Positions 1 through 9,471 of a stretch of DNA of 36,063 nt are shown one piece after another. Positions within the stretch are counted from its first letter, which is position 1. Each line of letters opens with the position of its first letter. The notes under the pieces are model-generated. The model saw nothing but the letters and a program-made list of their open reading frames with translations, searched no databases and was not told the DNA's origin. Origin of the DNA: an uncultured Elusimicrobia bacterium (GTDB lineage: Bacteria > Elusimicrobiota > Elusimicrobia > Elusimicrobiales > UBA9959); the NCBI GenBank assembly GCA_903867985.1, contig CAIPTO010000045.1:1-36063 (forward strand). Reading direction: 5' to 3'. The position numbers and the translations under genes are program-made.

Positions 1-115
1 CGGGCGGAGGGCCAAGCGCTATGCGCGACAGGCCCGACGGGGTGTATTCCTCCCGAAGGGCGCCCGCTATGCGGGCGGAAAACTTCAACTGTTTTCAGGT
101 TAGTCTATTCTATAA
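1..115. repeat. Hairpin-rich dispersed repeat, copy 1 (cut by window edge)
   Basis: Positions 1-81 match the reverse complement of 2349-2429 with only a few mismatches (position i pairs with 2430-i). Weaker similarity runs on to about 115. Inside are short stem-loops: GCGC-TAT-GCGC at 16-26, CGCCCGC-TAT-GCGGGCG at 61-77, and GAAAAC...GTTTTC near 79-97. It lies directly downstream of the nifS stop codon. Copy 2 extends beyond the matching part, so this copy probably continues left of the window. No transposase is visible, so it could be a REP/BIME-like or MITE-like element. Confidence 0.8.
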
Positions 116-136
116 ACTTTGGCCTGTGAAAACAAA

Positions 137-1345
137 CTAATGTTTGTGCGGCGCGCAGGCTTCCATGCCGAAGAGCGGCTTGCCGTCCGCGAAAGGCGAG
201 ATGGCGCGCAGGCGGTCTATAATGGCAGGCAATTCGCGGATAACCGCATCAACTTCTTCCTCTGTATTATAGACGCTAAAAGAGAACCGGATGGAGCCGT
301 GGGCGTAGGTCTGCGGCACACCCATGGACAGCATGACATGCGACGGCTCAAGCGAACCGGAAGTGCAGGCCGAACCGGATGAGGCGCATATCCCTTTTTC
401 GCTGAGCATTATCAGTATGGATTCGCCTTCTATGTACTCAAAACTTATATTAGTCGTGTTGGGCAGGCGCTCCGCTCCCCCCCCGTTCACGCGGACATTC
501 CTGACGGCTTTTACAAGCCCTTCCTGAAGCCGGTCCCTCAGGGCCTTAACATAGGCGTTCTCTTTTTCCATATTCTTCAGCGCCAGCTCGGCGGCCTTGC
601 CGAGACCGATGATATAGGGCACATTTTCCGTGCCGGCCCGACGGCCGCGCTCCTGATGACCGCCCAGCATGAACGGCGAGAAGCGGGCTCCCTTTTTAAC
701 ATAGAGAACTCCGATTCCTTTAGGGGCGTGCAGTTTATGGCCAGAGAGGGAAAGCATGTCGATCTTGGTATCTTTAAGGTTTATAGGGATCTTACCCACG
801 GCCTGCACGGCGTCGGTGTGGAAAAGGGCGCCCTTGGCGTGAGAGATCCGCGCGGCTTCCTCGACCGGAAATACCACCCCTGTCTCATTATTTGCCCACA
901 TTATGGAAACAAGCGCGGTGTCCGGGGTTATTGCGATCTTGAGGTCTTCAAGATTTAAGCGGCCTTCTCCGTCCACCGGCAGGCTGGTAACGCGGTATCC
1001 CTGGGCCTCAAGAAATTTACAGACATTCAGCACGCCGGGATGCTCCACTTTGGTGGTAACGATATGTTTTTTATCCGGGTAGGCGCGAAGCGCCGACCAG
1101 ATGGCGGTGGAGTCAGACTCGGTGCCACAGCTGGTAAAAATTATTTCCTCCGCAGAGGCGCCCAGAAGCTCAGCCACTTTCCTCCGTGCCGAATCCAGGT
1201 GTTTCTGCACGCCGCCGCCAAAAAAATGCATGCTGGATGGATTCCCGTATAATTCGGTAAAGAACGGCCTCATTTCTTCGGCCACTTCCGGAGCCACGCG
1301 GGTGGTGGCATTGTTGTCAAGGTATATAACCTTATCGTTATTCAT
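137..1345 (-). CDS. nifS: Cysteine desulfurase, NifS/IscS family
   Basis: PLP-dependent enzyme that takes sulfur from L-cysteine for Fe-S cluster assembly in the cytoplasm. The 402-residue protein opens with the family motif YLDNNATT. SLSGHKLHAPKG carries the PLP-binding lysine (about residue 204), and SSGSACTSG carries the catalytic persulfide cysteine (about 327) on the mobile loop. GTENVP is also present. The start at 1345 is chosen because AAAAGGA sits six bases upstream; an in-frame ATG at 1363 has no ribosome site. Length is normal for the family. It follows nifU on the same strand, the usual donor/scaffold pairing. No nitrogenase genes are in view, so a general Fe-S role is more likely than a nitrogenase-specific one. 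Confidence 0.95.
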   Translation of the reverse strand: MNNDKVIYLDNNATTRVAPEVAEEMRPFFTELYGNPSSMHFFGGGVQKHLDSARRKVAELLGASAEEIIFTSCGTESDSTAIWSALRAYPDKKHIVTTKVEHPGVLNVCKFLEAQGYRVTSLPVDGEGRLNLEDLKIAITPDTALVSIMWANNETGVVFPVEEAARISHAKGALFHTDAVQAVGKIPINLKDTKIDMLSLSGHKLHAPKGIGVLYVKKGARFSPFMLGGHQERGRRAGTENVPYIIGLGKAAELALKNMEKENAYVKALRDRLQEGLVKAVRNVRVNGGGAERLPNTTNISFEYIEGESILIMLSEKGICASSGSACTSGSLEPSHVMLSMGVPQTYAHGSIRFSFSVYNTEEEVDAVIRELPAIIDRLRAISPFADGKPLFGMEACAPHKH

Positions 1346-1417
1346 AAAAATCCTTTTCGACATCTATGTCTATTGCCATAGGCTTTATATAAAGGAAACT
1401 CCTTTACGGTTCCTGCG

Positions 1418-1445
1418 TATGGCTTATAGCTTACGGCTTATGGCA
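1418..1445. repeat. Degenerate heptamer tandem repeat, 4 units
   Basis: Four consecutive 7-base units related to TATGGCT (for example TATAGCT, TACGGCT) fill part of the nifU-nifS gap. The period is exact although the units differ by one or two bases. Arrays of the same period occur at 4881-4915, 19906-19940, 19975-19995 and 35777-35846. Confidence 0.7.
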
Positions 1446-1446
1446 G

Positions 1447-1474
1447 TAATTGAAGCGCTATTGCGCTTCAATTA
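1447..1474. promoter_or_regulatory. Perfect 12-bp hairpin across the nifU stop codon
   Basis: TAATTGAAGCGC, a four-base loop TATT, then its exact complement. The stem covers the last codons and TAG stop of nifU (1458-1460). There is no T-run on the minus-strand side, so it is not a standard intrinsic terminator. It may stabilise the nifU 3' end or set the nifU:nifS ratio; that role is inferred. Confidence 0.6.
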
Positions 1475-2291
1475 TTAATGCCTGATCTATTTTTTCCTTA
1501 AGCTCTTTTTCCACAATATTCTTAAGCGTGGCGGAAGAAGAAGGGCAGCTGGAACACATGCCAAGGAAGCGGACCTTAACCTTGTCACCGTCCAGATCCA
1601 CAAGCTCTATCCACCCGCCGTCCAGCTTCAATTTTGGATTAACATCCTCGGCCAGAACTTTTTCAACCATCTTCACCTTCTCCACAACGGTCATTTTGGC
1701 GAAAGTTTTATGTTCGGCCCGGGCCCAGTAATCTTTAAGTATTTTCTCTATCTCTCCCACGCACTGGCGGCACCCGCCGCCGGCCTTGGTAAAATTGGTG
1801 ACTTCCTCAACCGTCCTAAGGTTCTCTTCCTTTATGGCCCTTAAGATCTTCCCCTCTGTCACGCTGAAGCATTTGCAGACCAGGCGCGCCCCCGAGTCAA
1901 GAATAACCTTCTCCGCCTTTCCGCCGCGATAATTTTTTATGGCCGCCTCCAGCGCCTCCATACCCATAACCGAACAATGCATCTTCTCACTGGGTAGGCC
2001 GCCGAGGTATTCGGCTATTTCATGGTTTGTTATCTTTGAAGCTTCCGCGAGCGTCTTGCCTTTTATCATTTCGGTCAGGGCGGATGAAGAGGCTATTGCC
2101 GAAGCGCAACCGAAGGTTTTAAACTTGGCGTCAGTGATCTTATCTTCGGCCTTGTCTATCCGGAGCGTAAGTTTAAGAGCGTCGCCGCAGATAATGCTGC
2201 CGACCTCGCCTACGGCGTCAGGGTTTTCTATCTCACCGACATTCCGGGGATTCTTAAAATGCTCGTAAACTTTTTCAGTGTAATTCCACAT
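1458..2291 (-). CDS. nifU: Full-length NifU Fe-S cluster scaffold
   Basis: Scaffold on which NifS-derived sulfur and iron are assembled into clusters. All three modules of true NifU are present in 277 residues. The IscU-like N-terminal domain has cysteines at about 35 (ICGD), 62 (FGCASA) and 106 (MHCSV). The central [2Fe-2S] BFD-like domain has C139, C141, C174 and C177 (CKC ... CRQC). The C-terminal Nfu domain has CSSC at 246-249. The start has a strong GGAGG five bases upstream. nifS follows 112 bp downstream. Complete NifU without nitrogenase is known as a general Fe-S scaffold, for example in epsilonproteobacteria. A separate single-domain Nfu is encoded at 29549-29773. Confidence 0.95.
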   Translation of the reverse strand: MWNYTEKVYEHFKNPRNVGEIENPDAVGEVGSIICGDALKLTLRIDKAEDKITDAKFKTFGCASAIASSSALTEMIKGKTLAEASKITNHEIAEYLGGLPSEKMHCSVMGMEALEAAIKNYRGGKAEKVILDSGARLVCKCFSVTEGKILRAIKEENLRTVEEVTNFTKAGGGCRQCVGEIEKILKDYWARAEHKTFAKMTVVEKVKMVEKVLAEDVNPKLKLDGGWIELVDLDGDKVKVRFLGMCSSCPSSSATLKNIVEKELKEKIDQALIIEAQ

Positions 2292-2309
2292 TCTCGCCTC
2301 CGATAAACC

Positions 2310-2460
2310 TATAAATAATTATACTAACCTGAAAGTTGCAGGTGCAACTTTCCGCCCGCATAGCAGGCGCCCTTCGGTAGGAATACACCCCGTCGGGCCT
2401 GTCGCTCATAGCGCTTGGCCCTCCGCCCGCTACGCGGGAAATCCTGCAGGCGGAAAACAT
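2310..2460. repeat. Hairpin-rich dispersed repeat, copy 2 (inverted)
   Basis: Inverted counterpart of copy 1, located upstream of nifU, so the pair brackets nifU-nifS. It contains GAAAGTTGCA-GG-TGCAACTTTC at 2331-2352 (a perfect 10-bp stem) and CCCGC-TAC-GCGGG at 2426-2438. The end stem has a different sequence from that of copy 1 yet is still paired, which suggests the fold is being kept. No convincing protein is encoded. Confidence 0.8.
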
Positions 2461-2482
2461 ATCTTAAGCTGCAGGATTCAGG

Positions 2483-3508
2483 CTAAGAAACGGCGGCAGG
2501 GCCCTTGCCGCCGATCAGTTTTTGGGCCATTTCCAGCGACGCGGAAACTATCGCGTCCGCTTCCTTCTGCCCGGTAGAGTAGCCCCTGTTTTTCTCCGCA
2601 AGCTGGCGAATTATAAGGATGTCGGCGTCCGGATTTTTCTGCGCCTCGTAAACCAGCTTCTGGCCGGAATCTACAAACCTCATAAAAAAATCAGAGATCA
2701 TGCCTGAGGATTCACTGGGCTTATCCATAAACCGCTCATGCCCTTCAAGCAGGCCGGAGCCCGCTTTGGCTATAAGCACGCAATACAGATACGGGAAATC
2801 GCTCCCCTGCACTGTGTTTATGGAGATCTGCACCTGAACGCCGTAGAACGCTGCCGGCGCTCCGACGAGGTTTACCAGCAGCCGTGCGTCCTCGGGGTCT
2901 TGCTTACCTTCGCGGGTCTCGGCCAGAGCCAGCATAGGGAAGACCTGAACTTCGCTCAGGGAGGTCAGCCCCCTCATGACGCCTTCAAGAAGATTTATTT
3001 TGATTATAAGCTGATCTTTACGCACATATTCTCTCACACCGGTAAACCAGAGCGGCGCGATAAGAACGCCCGCGTTAAGCCATAGTAAATTACAGTAGCC
3101 GACAGGGAAACCGAACGTGCCGGCCAGTATCAGATATATACCCACGCATAGAATAAAAACAACTACGAACACCAGCGCTCCGGTGGTATTGGTGATGTCA
3201 AACATATCCTCATCCCAGCGCTTAAGCTGGTCGGCTTTTAATTTAATCTTCGTGTACTCGTCCGGCGTAACCCGCTCCCACTTGTCCGCGCCCACGATCC
3301 TGGGCGTGGCGTCATAACCATGCACCATGCCGAACAGGGACGCGGCGAGCAGGACCGCCAGACCGGGCCAGAAAGAAAATCCGACCTCAAGACCCAGGCC
3401 CGCCAGTAAAAGCCCGGCTATCAAAGCCATGCGCGACTTGTACGGCAGACTTTTAGCGAAGATGAATTTTATCTGCCCGGATTTATCGGGCGGAGGGAAG
3501 AGCGGCAT
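2483..3508 (-). CDS. Four-helix membrane protein of unknown function, radical SAM operon
   Basis: Not recognised. The 341-residue protein has two hydrophobic pairs, about 27-42/45-63 and 110-133/138-157. The charged loop between them (about 64-108) and the long C-terminal part (158-341) are soluble. The C-terminal half looks like a mixed alpha/beta domain. There are no obvious catalytic motifs and no conserved Cys/His cluster. GAGGTG lies six bases before the ATG and supports this start. The gene overlaps the 3' end of the radical SAM gene by 26 bp, so the two are probably translationally coupled. By position it could be an exporter, anchor or sensor for the modified product, but nothing in the sequence decides between these. 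Confidence 0.75.
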   Translation of the reverse strand: MPLFPPPDKSGQIKFIFAKSLPYKSRMALIAGLLLAGLGLEVGFSFWPGLAVLLAASLFGMVHGYDATPRIVGADKWERVTPDEYTKIKLKADQLKRWDEDMFDITNTTGALVFVVVFILCVGIYLILAGTFGFPVGYCNLLWLNAGVLIAPLWFTGVREYVRKDQLIIKINLLEGVMRGLTSLSEVQVFPMLALAETREGKQDPEDARLLVNLVGAPAAFYGVQVQISINTVQGSDFPYLYCVLIAKAGSGLLEGHERFMDKPSESSGMISDFFMRFVDSGQKLVYEAQKNPDADILIIRQLAEKNRGYSTGQKEADAIVSASLEMAQKLIGGKGPAAVS

Positions 3509-4838
3509 TTTTCACCTCGTTATGTTTTATTAACTCTCCGTAGCCGGCTTTCTCCCAGTAAAGGGGACAGCCTCCGTTACATACGGCAATATCTTCACAT
3601 TTTCTGCAGATTTCATGGGCGAAACCTTTTTCCTGAAAAAATTTAAAAGGCCCGCTTTCCCACAGCGCGCGGAACGCGCCTTTATGTTCCAGAATATTCC
3701 CCATTGGCCTGGGATAGCTTGAACAGGGCAGGATGTCGCCGTTCGGCGCCAGGCTCAGAAGCCCGTCGCAGGCGGCGCAGCCCTTATTGCCAAGGCCCTT
3801 GGTCACGGGATTGAAAACGCACATCGGCGTTGGCGAATACCACATAAACTCCAGGCCCGCCCGTTCCGCCAGTCCTTGAACCGCTTCCACCACCGGACCT
3901 ATATCAGTATAAGAAATGAAGGTTTCTTCAAGATTTGCGCCCGCCGAACCTACCGGCATGAGCATATTCATGGAAAACTTACCGAGGCCGAGGCTTTCCA
4001 CAAGTTCCACTATTTCCGGCAGAGAATCCTTGTTAAGCGCCGAAACAGTCGTATTGGTGTGCACACGCAGGCCGGCTTCCAGCAGATTCTTTATCCCGCT
4101 CACCGCCGCGTCAAAAGCGCCGCGGCTCCGCACGATCCGGTCGTGCGTCCCGGCCGACCCGCCCTCTATGCTTATCTGGGCGGAATCAAGGCCCGCGGCT
4201 TTCAGCTGCAACACTTTTTCCGGGGTTAGCAGCGTGCCGTTGGTTATAAGGTTAGTCCACATTCCCAAGCTTTTGGCGTGAGACACCAGTTCCGGCAGAT
4301 CCGGACGCAGAACAGGTTCCCCGCCGGTGAAGCTGACTGACGGGACCCCGGCTTCTTTGCTTATTATATCCAGCGCTTCTTTGAGGCGCGCGGCGGGGAG
4401 ATCCGGATGGGCCTCGTCTTTCTTACAGCCACAGGCCGCGTAGCAGAATACGCAGGAGAGGTTACAGCGATAGGTAATGGCAATCTCGCTCAAAACCGGC
4501 AGCAAATTATACGGCAGAGAGAATGGAATCTTTTCGACGGCCCGCCTCTCCGCTGTCTCATTGTAGCAACCTTTTAAAAGCGCCGTCAGATCCCGGAAAA
4601 ACCAGTACATATCAAGCGACACCCGCTCCTTATCTTCGTAGGCGGCCAGAATATCCGCTGTTTTCCCGCCCTCCATCAGATATTCCAGGAGCTTCAGCCC
4701 CTGCGTATTTAATTTATAGGCCTGATTGGGGATCTTTATAAGCAGCAAGTCGGCACGTCGCACCCGCACATAGGGCTTTATGCGCGCGACATAGCCGTCT
4801 ATCCACTCCGTTCTTTTTTCCCACTCCGGTTTAGTCAT
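3483..4838 (-). CDS. Radical SAM/SPASM enzyme with PqqD-like N-terminus (peptide maturase candidate)
   Basis: Predicted peptide- or protein-modifying radical SAM enzyme of 451 residues. Residues about 15-90 look like a PqqD-type RiPP recognition element (KPYVRVRRADLLL, a YKLN-type turn, then a helical end). The radical SAM core follows, with CNLSCVFC (C125, C129, C132) for the SAM-binding [4Fe-4S] cluster and SFTGGEP. The C-terminal SPASM region has seven cysteines (about 354, 357, 372, 411, 414, 420, 424) for auxiliary clusters. The ATG at 4838 gives the expected N-terminus. An in-frame GTG at 4883 would add 15 residues, and the GGGGAGAGG there may instead act in initiation. The gene immediately upstream encodes a protein ending in eight regularly spaced cysteines, a plausible substrate. 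That pairing is inferred. Confidence 0.9.
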   Translation of the reverse strand: MTKPEWEKRTEWIDGYVARIKPYVRVRRADLLLIKIPNQAYKLNTQGLKLLEYLMEGGKTADILAAYEDKERVSLDMYWFFRDLTALLKGCYNETAERRAVEKIPFSLPYNLLPVLSEIAITYRCNLSCVFCYAACGCKKDEAHPDLPAARLKEALDIISKEAGVPSVSFTGGEPVLRPDLPELVSHAKSLGMWTNLITNGTLLTPEKVLQLKAAGLDSAQISIEGGSAGTHDRIVRSRGAFDAAVSGIKNLLEAGLRVHTNTTVSALNKDSLPEIVELVESLGLGKFSMNMLMPVGSAGANLEETFISYTDIGPVVEAVQGLAERAGLEFMWYSPTPMCVFNPVTKGLGNKGCAACDGLLSLAPNGDILPCSSYPRPMGNILEHKGAFRALWESGPFKFFQEKGFAHEICRKCEDIAVCNGGCPLYWEKAGYGELIKHNEVKNAALPSAR

Positions 4839-4880
4839 TAATAATCTTCGTTCACCCCAAAATATTATTATCCTCTCCCC

Positions 4881-4915
4881 CACTATTCACTATCCACTAA
4901 TCACCATCCACTTCC
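4881..4915. repeat. Degenerate heptamer tandem repeat, 5 units
   Basis: Five 7-base units of type CACTATT (CACTATC follows) fill the gap between the Cys-repeat gene and the radical SAM gene. On the minus strand the unit reads like GATAGTG. It overlaps the possible GTG start at 4883. Same family of period-7 repeats as at 19906-19995. Confidence 0.75.
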
Positions 4916-4917
4916 CC

Positions 4918-6582
4918 CTAATGTCCGCTGCTGACGCAGGCGGAGTGGCAAGCCCCGTGGCAGGCCGAATGGCACGCCGAATGGCAAGCTGAGTGACAGG
5001 CGTCATGGCAGGCGTCATGGCATACCGTCTTGCTGAAAGCTCCTTCATAACATGCCTGGGTATCCCTGAACTTTTCAAAGGACCCGCTGAGCTCCGAAAC
5101 TTTCTTCCCCAGATCCTTGTTGACACTTTCTACCCGGGCGTAGACAGGGTTGATATAACCGTTGAAGCGGCGCCGGTAGCCGCCCCAATAATAATCCCGG
5201 TCCGTGTCCGCTTTTCCGGGCAGATACTTATCCAGATTTTTTTTGTAGTAGGCCTTGGTGGCCGCGAGGTCGCAATCCCAGAGCTTCTGTTCAAGGCCGG
5301 CCGCGATAGTTTTTATCGTTTCTCTTACTACGGCCTGGTCAAGGGTCCCGTCCGGCTTTACGGAGTTCAGGAGAACAGTTTCGTACGGGTCGTTACTTGC
5401 CGTCACCTCCACCCTCCTCTCAACGCACAACGGTTCTACCGCTTTGATCTTTATAAGCCCTTTGCGTTCCATGTTGGCCACCATAAGGGACACAAGCTCC
5501 CCCACCGGCATCTCCAGCAGGATCCCGGCCTCTATGGGCGTCAGGCTTGTCGCCACTTTACCCGGCTTACGGAAGGTGCCCACCTGTAATTTTGGCGGCG
5601 TCCACTCGGCGCCGTCCCAGTTGACCGCGGAAATTCCCTCGGCCGCGCTAAGCATGGATTTGTGCTTTATTGTCATTATAAAAAAAGGCAGCACGCAGAA
5701 AACCCCCGCCATTATAAGCATCAAAAAAACGGCCTCGCCGCGGCTGATCGGCAGGCCGGCCAGCATTGTTCCCGGGAAATAGCGGTTAAAATAGTATTCT
5801 TCCTCCGCCGGCATATATTTGGTCTTTTGCGGCGGGCCTTTTAAGAGTCCCCCGTATGCCATGGTCTTCAGGCTGAAATACCGCGCGTCCAGATAAGTCT
5901 GTATCTGAAAATGGTACCGGCTGCCGAGGTTCCGCCGGAAGAAGCGGACGCTGAAAATATTTTCACCGTCCTCATTCTTCACGAACGGATAATCTATACG
6001 ATAGCGCTCATTTACAAACTTCTCGGTCAGGAACCCGGCCGCTTTAAGGAAGGCGTCGTCAGCCGTTTCACCGGGGGCGATTACGGGGAAGCGTACTGTC
6101 ACGGCCTGGTGACTCATCCGGTCCTGCCACTGCACCGGCGACCAGTTGAAGACGACCATACGTTTATCACCAGCCATGGTCTGAGTCAGGTTGCCGGCCC
6201 CCTCCAGATCCGCGGCGTAACGGAAAAAATAAGTTGTCTGGCCGTCATTAAAGGCGGCCCCGTCAGCGAGAATAATATCGTATTTTTTTTCGGAAACTTT
6301 AACTATTTCAAGAGCATACTTTTTACCGGCCGCGTCCAGAGCGTAGGAGCCCATCATGTCAAAAACCGGAGTTTCCTGGAACCCCTCGAAATAAAACCCG
6401 TGCAGCGGCCCGCCTGAAACCGTCCACCTGACCGCGTAGGAGATCTGGGCTTTCCCGTCCCGGTCCACAGTAACTTCGCTTTCCACCCAATCCATCTTAA
6501 ATCCGGAGGCGTGCCCGGCAGCGGACAGAAAAAACAGCATCGGCATTGCAGCGCAAAAGATACGCTTTCTTATTTTTTTCAT
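4918..6582 (-). CDS. DUF2207-like membrane protein with C-terminal CXXX repeats (eight Cys)
   Basis: A 554-residue protein in four parts: a signal peptide (about 1-27), an extracytoplasmic beta-rich domain resembling DUF2207 (28-280), one membrane helix (about 284-304), and a soluble part with a winged-helix-like stretch near 347-380. The end is striking. Residues 521-554 are seven CHxA units and a final CVSSGH, putting cysteines at 521, 525, 529, 533, 537, 541, 545 and 549. Seven of these are followed by His. With a signal peptide and one helix, the tail should face the cytoplasm, where the radical SAM enzyme encoded next could reach it. Period-12 DNA (4921-5022) shows the tail grew by tandem duplication. 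Alternative roles are metal binding or redox sensing. The DUF2207 assignment is by eye. Confidence 0.8.
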   Translation of the reverse strand: MKKIRKRIFCAAMPMLFFLSAAGHASGFKMDWVESEVTVDRDGKAQISYAVRWTVSGGPLHGFYFEGFQETPVFDMMGSYALDAAGKKYALEIVKVSEKKYDIILADGAAFNDGQTTYFFRYAADLEGAGNLTQTMAGDKRMVVFNWSPVQWQDRMSHQAVTVRFPVIAPGETADDAFLKAAGFLTEKFVNERYRIDYPFVKNEDGENIFSVRFFRRNLGSRYHFQIQTYLDARYFSLKTMAYGGLLKGPPQKTKYMPAEEEYYFNRYFPGTMLAGLPISRGEAVFLMLIMAGVFCVLPFFIMTIKHKSMLSAAEGISAVNWDGAEWTPPKLQVGTFRKPGKVATSLTPIEAGILLEMPVGELVSLMVANMERKGLIKIKAVEPLCVERRVEVTASNDPYETVLLNSVKPDGTLDQAVVRETIKTIAAGLEQKLWDCDLAATKAYYKKNLDKYLPGKADTDRDYYWGGYRRRFNGYINPVYARVESVNKDLGKKVSELSGSFEKFRDTQACYEGAFSKTVCHDACHDACHSACHSACHSACHGACHSACVSSGH

Positions 6583-6598
6583 GGTGCTCTCTAAAGTA

Positions 6599-7132
6599 TT
6601 ATCTAAGTCCGAATTCGCGCCTTACTTTCTCATTCTCTAACCGCCTGGCGATCCACAGGCCGGCCGCGCCGGGGAACGCCGAGAATAAACGCAGCTGAAA
6701 CCTCATATGCTCCACGGCGACGTTAAATTCGGGAGCCAACGAAACTCCGGCGTATACATAGGGCTTGGGCATAAGCAGCCCCGGAAAAAGAAAAACAAGC
6801 AGGCAGCAGGCCGCGCCTATATAAAAAAACCATTTGGAGGAATTCAACGCCCAGGATTTCCGAAGCAACAATCCCGATCCGGCGATGAACACAGCCAGAG
6901 AAGCAAAGAAATAAAATACAAAGACCAGCCTTATATGCTCCACCGCAAAGCGCGCCAGCGGCGGCGTTTCCACCGGCATGGTGGCGCCCGCCAGCCCCAG
7001 CATGAAACTTGGTGAAGAGAACATCGACGCCATGGCGAAGTTGTCGTACGCCGCACGGGCGACGTGCCAGCCCCCGAATATTATAAAGGCCCACGCGCTC
7101 ACGCTGACCAGAACCGACCTTTTGTTTTCCAT
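6599..7132 (-). CDS. Small four-helix membrane protein, first gene of the radical SAM operon
   Basis: Not recognised. The 177-residue protein begins MENKRS and has four hydrophobic stretches, near residues 7-27, 59-82, 90-112 and 140-160, so it is an inner-membrane protein. The ATG at 7132 is preferred over an in-frame TTG at 7165 because GGCGGAA lies upstream and the N-terminus is then short and basic before the first helix. The stop is 16 bp from the start of the CXXX-repeat gene, so they are probably co-transcribed. No conserved charged or metal-binding residues stand out within the helices. Confidence 0.7.
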   Translation of the reverse strand: MENKRSVLVSVSAWAFIIFGGWHVARAAYDNFAMASMFSSPSFMLGLAGATMPVETPPLARFAVEHIRLVFVFYFFASLAVFIAGSGLLLRKSWALNSSKWFFYIGAACCLLVFLFPGLLMPKPYVYAGVSLAPEFNVAVEHMRFQLRLFSAFPGAAGLWIARRLENEKVRREFGLR

Positions 7133-7256
7133 TATATTTTCCGCCGGAACCACGCTTACGGCCAAAGCAATTATATAATATCAATAGTTACCTGTTGCTA
7201 CCTTCGGGTAAATTTATTACATTAGTCATAGCTTTTGGCGCGGGATGGAGATTCCT

Positions 7257-7667
7257 ATGTCGGTTAAAATTGTCAGTCAGTACACTGTCTTTTTGCCCAA
7301 TGTCCCCGGAGCACTCAGCAGATTTATAGAACTTTTCGTTAACGAGGGGATAAACATCATCGGTATCGCCTCGGAGATCCGCGACGATTCGGGCGTAGTG
7401 CGCGTTACCGTGGACACTGAAAAGAAAATAAGTTACATCCTCACCAGCGCCGGTTTCACCACCGTTGAAACCCCAATGATCTCTATTGAGCTGACCGACA
7501 AGCCGGGAGAACTTCTTAATCTGGCCAAACTGCTGGCCGGGCACAGCATTAACATAACTACGGTCTACGGGACAGCGCTGGGCGGCAACACCGCGCGCAT
7601 CCTCATCAATGTCTCCGACGCCGACCGCGCCGTAGAGATCCTAAAAGCCGGCCTGGACGATAAGTAA
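7257..7667 (+). CDS. Tandem ACT-domain protein
   Basis: A 136-residue protein made of two ACT-like beta-alpha-beta domains with no catalytic part. The first (about 1-65) carries NVPGALSRF, the second (about 70-130) carries DKPGELLNL. These are the Pro-Gly loops at which ACT domains bind amino acids or other small effectors. Stand-alone tandem ACT proteins are common in bacteria and presumed regulatory; the ligand cannot be told from sequence. The start at 7257 is chosen because GGAG lies six bases upstream, which makes an in-frame ATG at 7245 part of the ribosome site. It stands alone and converges on ettA across a shared terminator. Confidence 0.85.
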   Translation: MSVKIVSQYTVFLPNVPGALSRFIELFVNEGINIIGIASEIRDDSGVVRVTVDTEKKISYILTSAGFTTVETPMISIELTDKPGELLNLAKLLAGHSINITTVYGTALGGNTARILINVSDADRAVEILKAGLDDK

Positions 7668-7680
7668 TTACTGGTTTTTA

Positions 7681-7720
7681 AAAAAAGAAGGCGTCCGGTG
7701 GATCGGATGCCTTCTTTTTT
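7681..7720. terminator. Bidirectional intrinsic terminator
   Basis: GAAGGCGTCCG pairs with CGGATGCCTTC (one G-T wobble) across a short loop. The stem is flanked by an A-run on the left and a T-run on the right, so it can act on both strands. It sits between the ACT gene (plus) and ettA (minus), which converge here. Confidence 0.9.
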
Positions 7721-7760
7721 AATCCGGAGCGCACGGATAATCCGCCGGCTCCTCCTATTT

Positions 7761-9449
<1,689 letters not shown>

Positions 9450-9471
9450 AAAAAATTCTCCCTGTACTTTT

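Noticed and set aside
137-2291. Nitrogen fixation cluster
   Set aside because: Only nifU and nifS are present; no nifH, D, K or accessory nif genes are seen.
2275-2460. Possible small protein on the minus strand upstream of nifU
   Set aside because: It is a translation of the hairpin-rich repeat; no ribosome site or coding signal.
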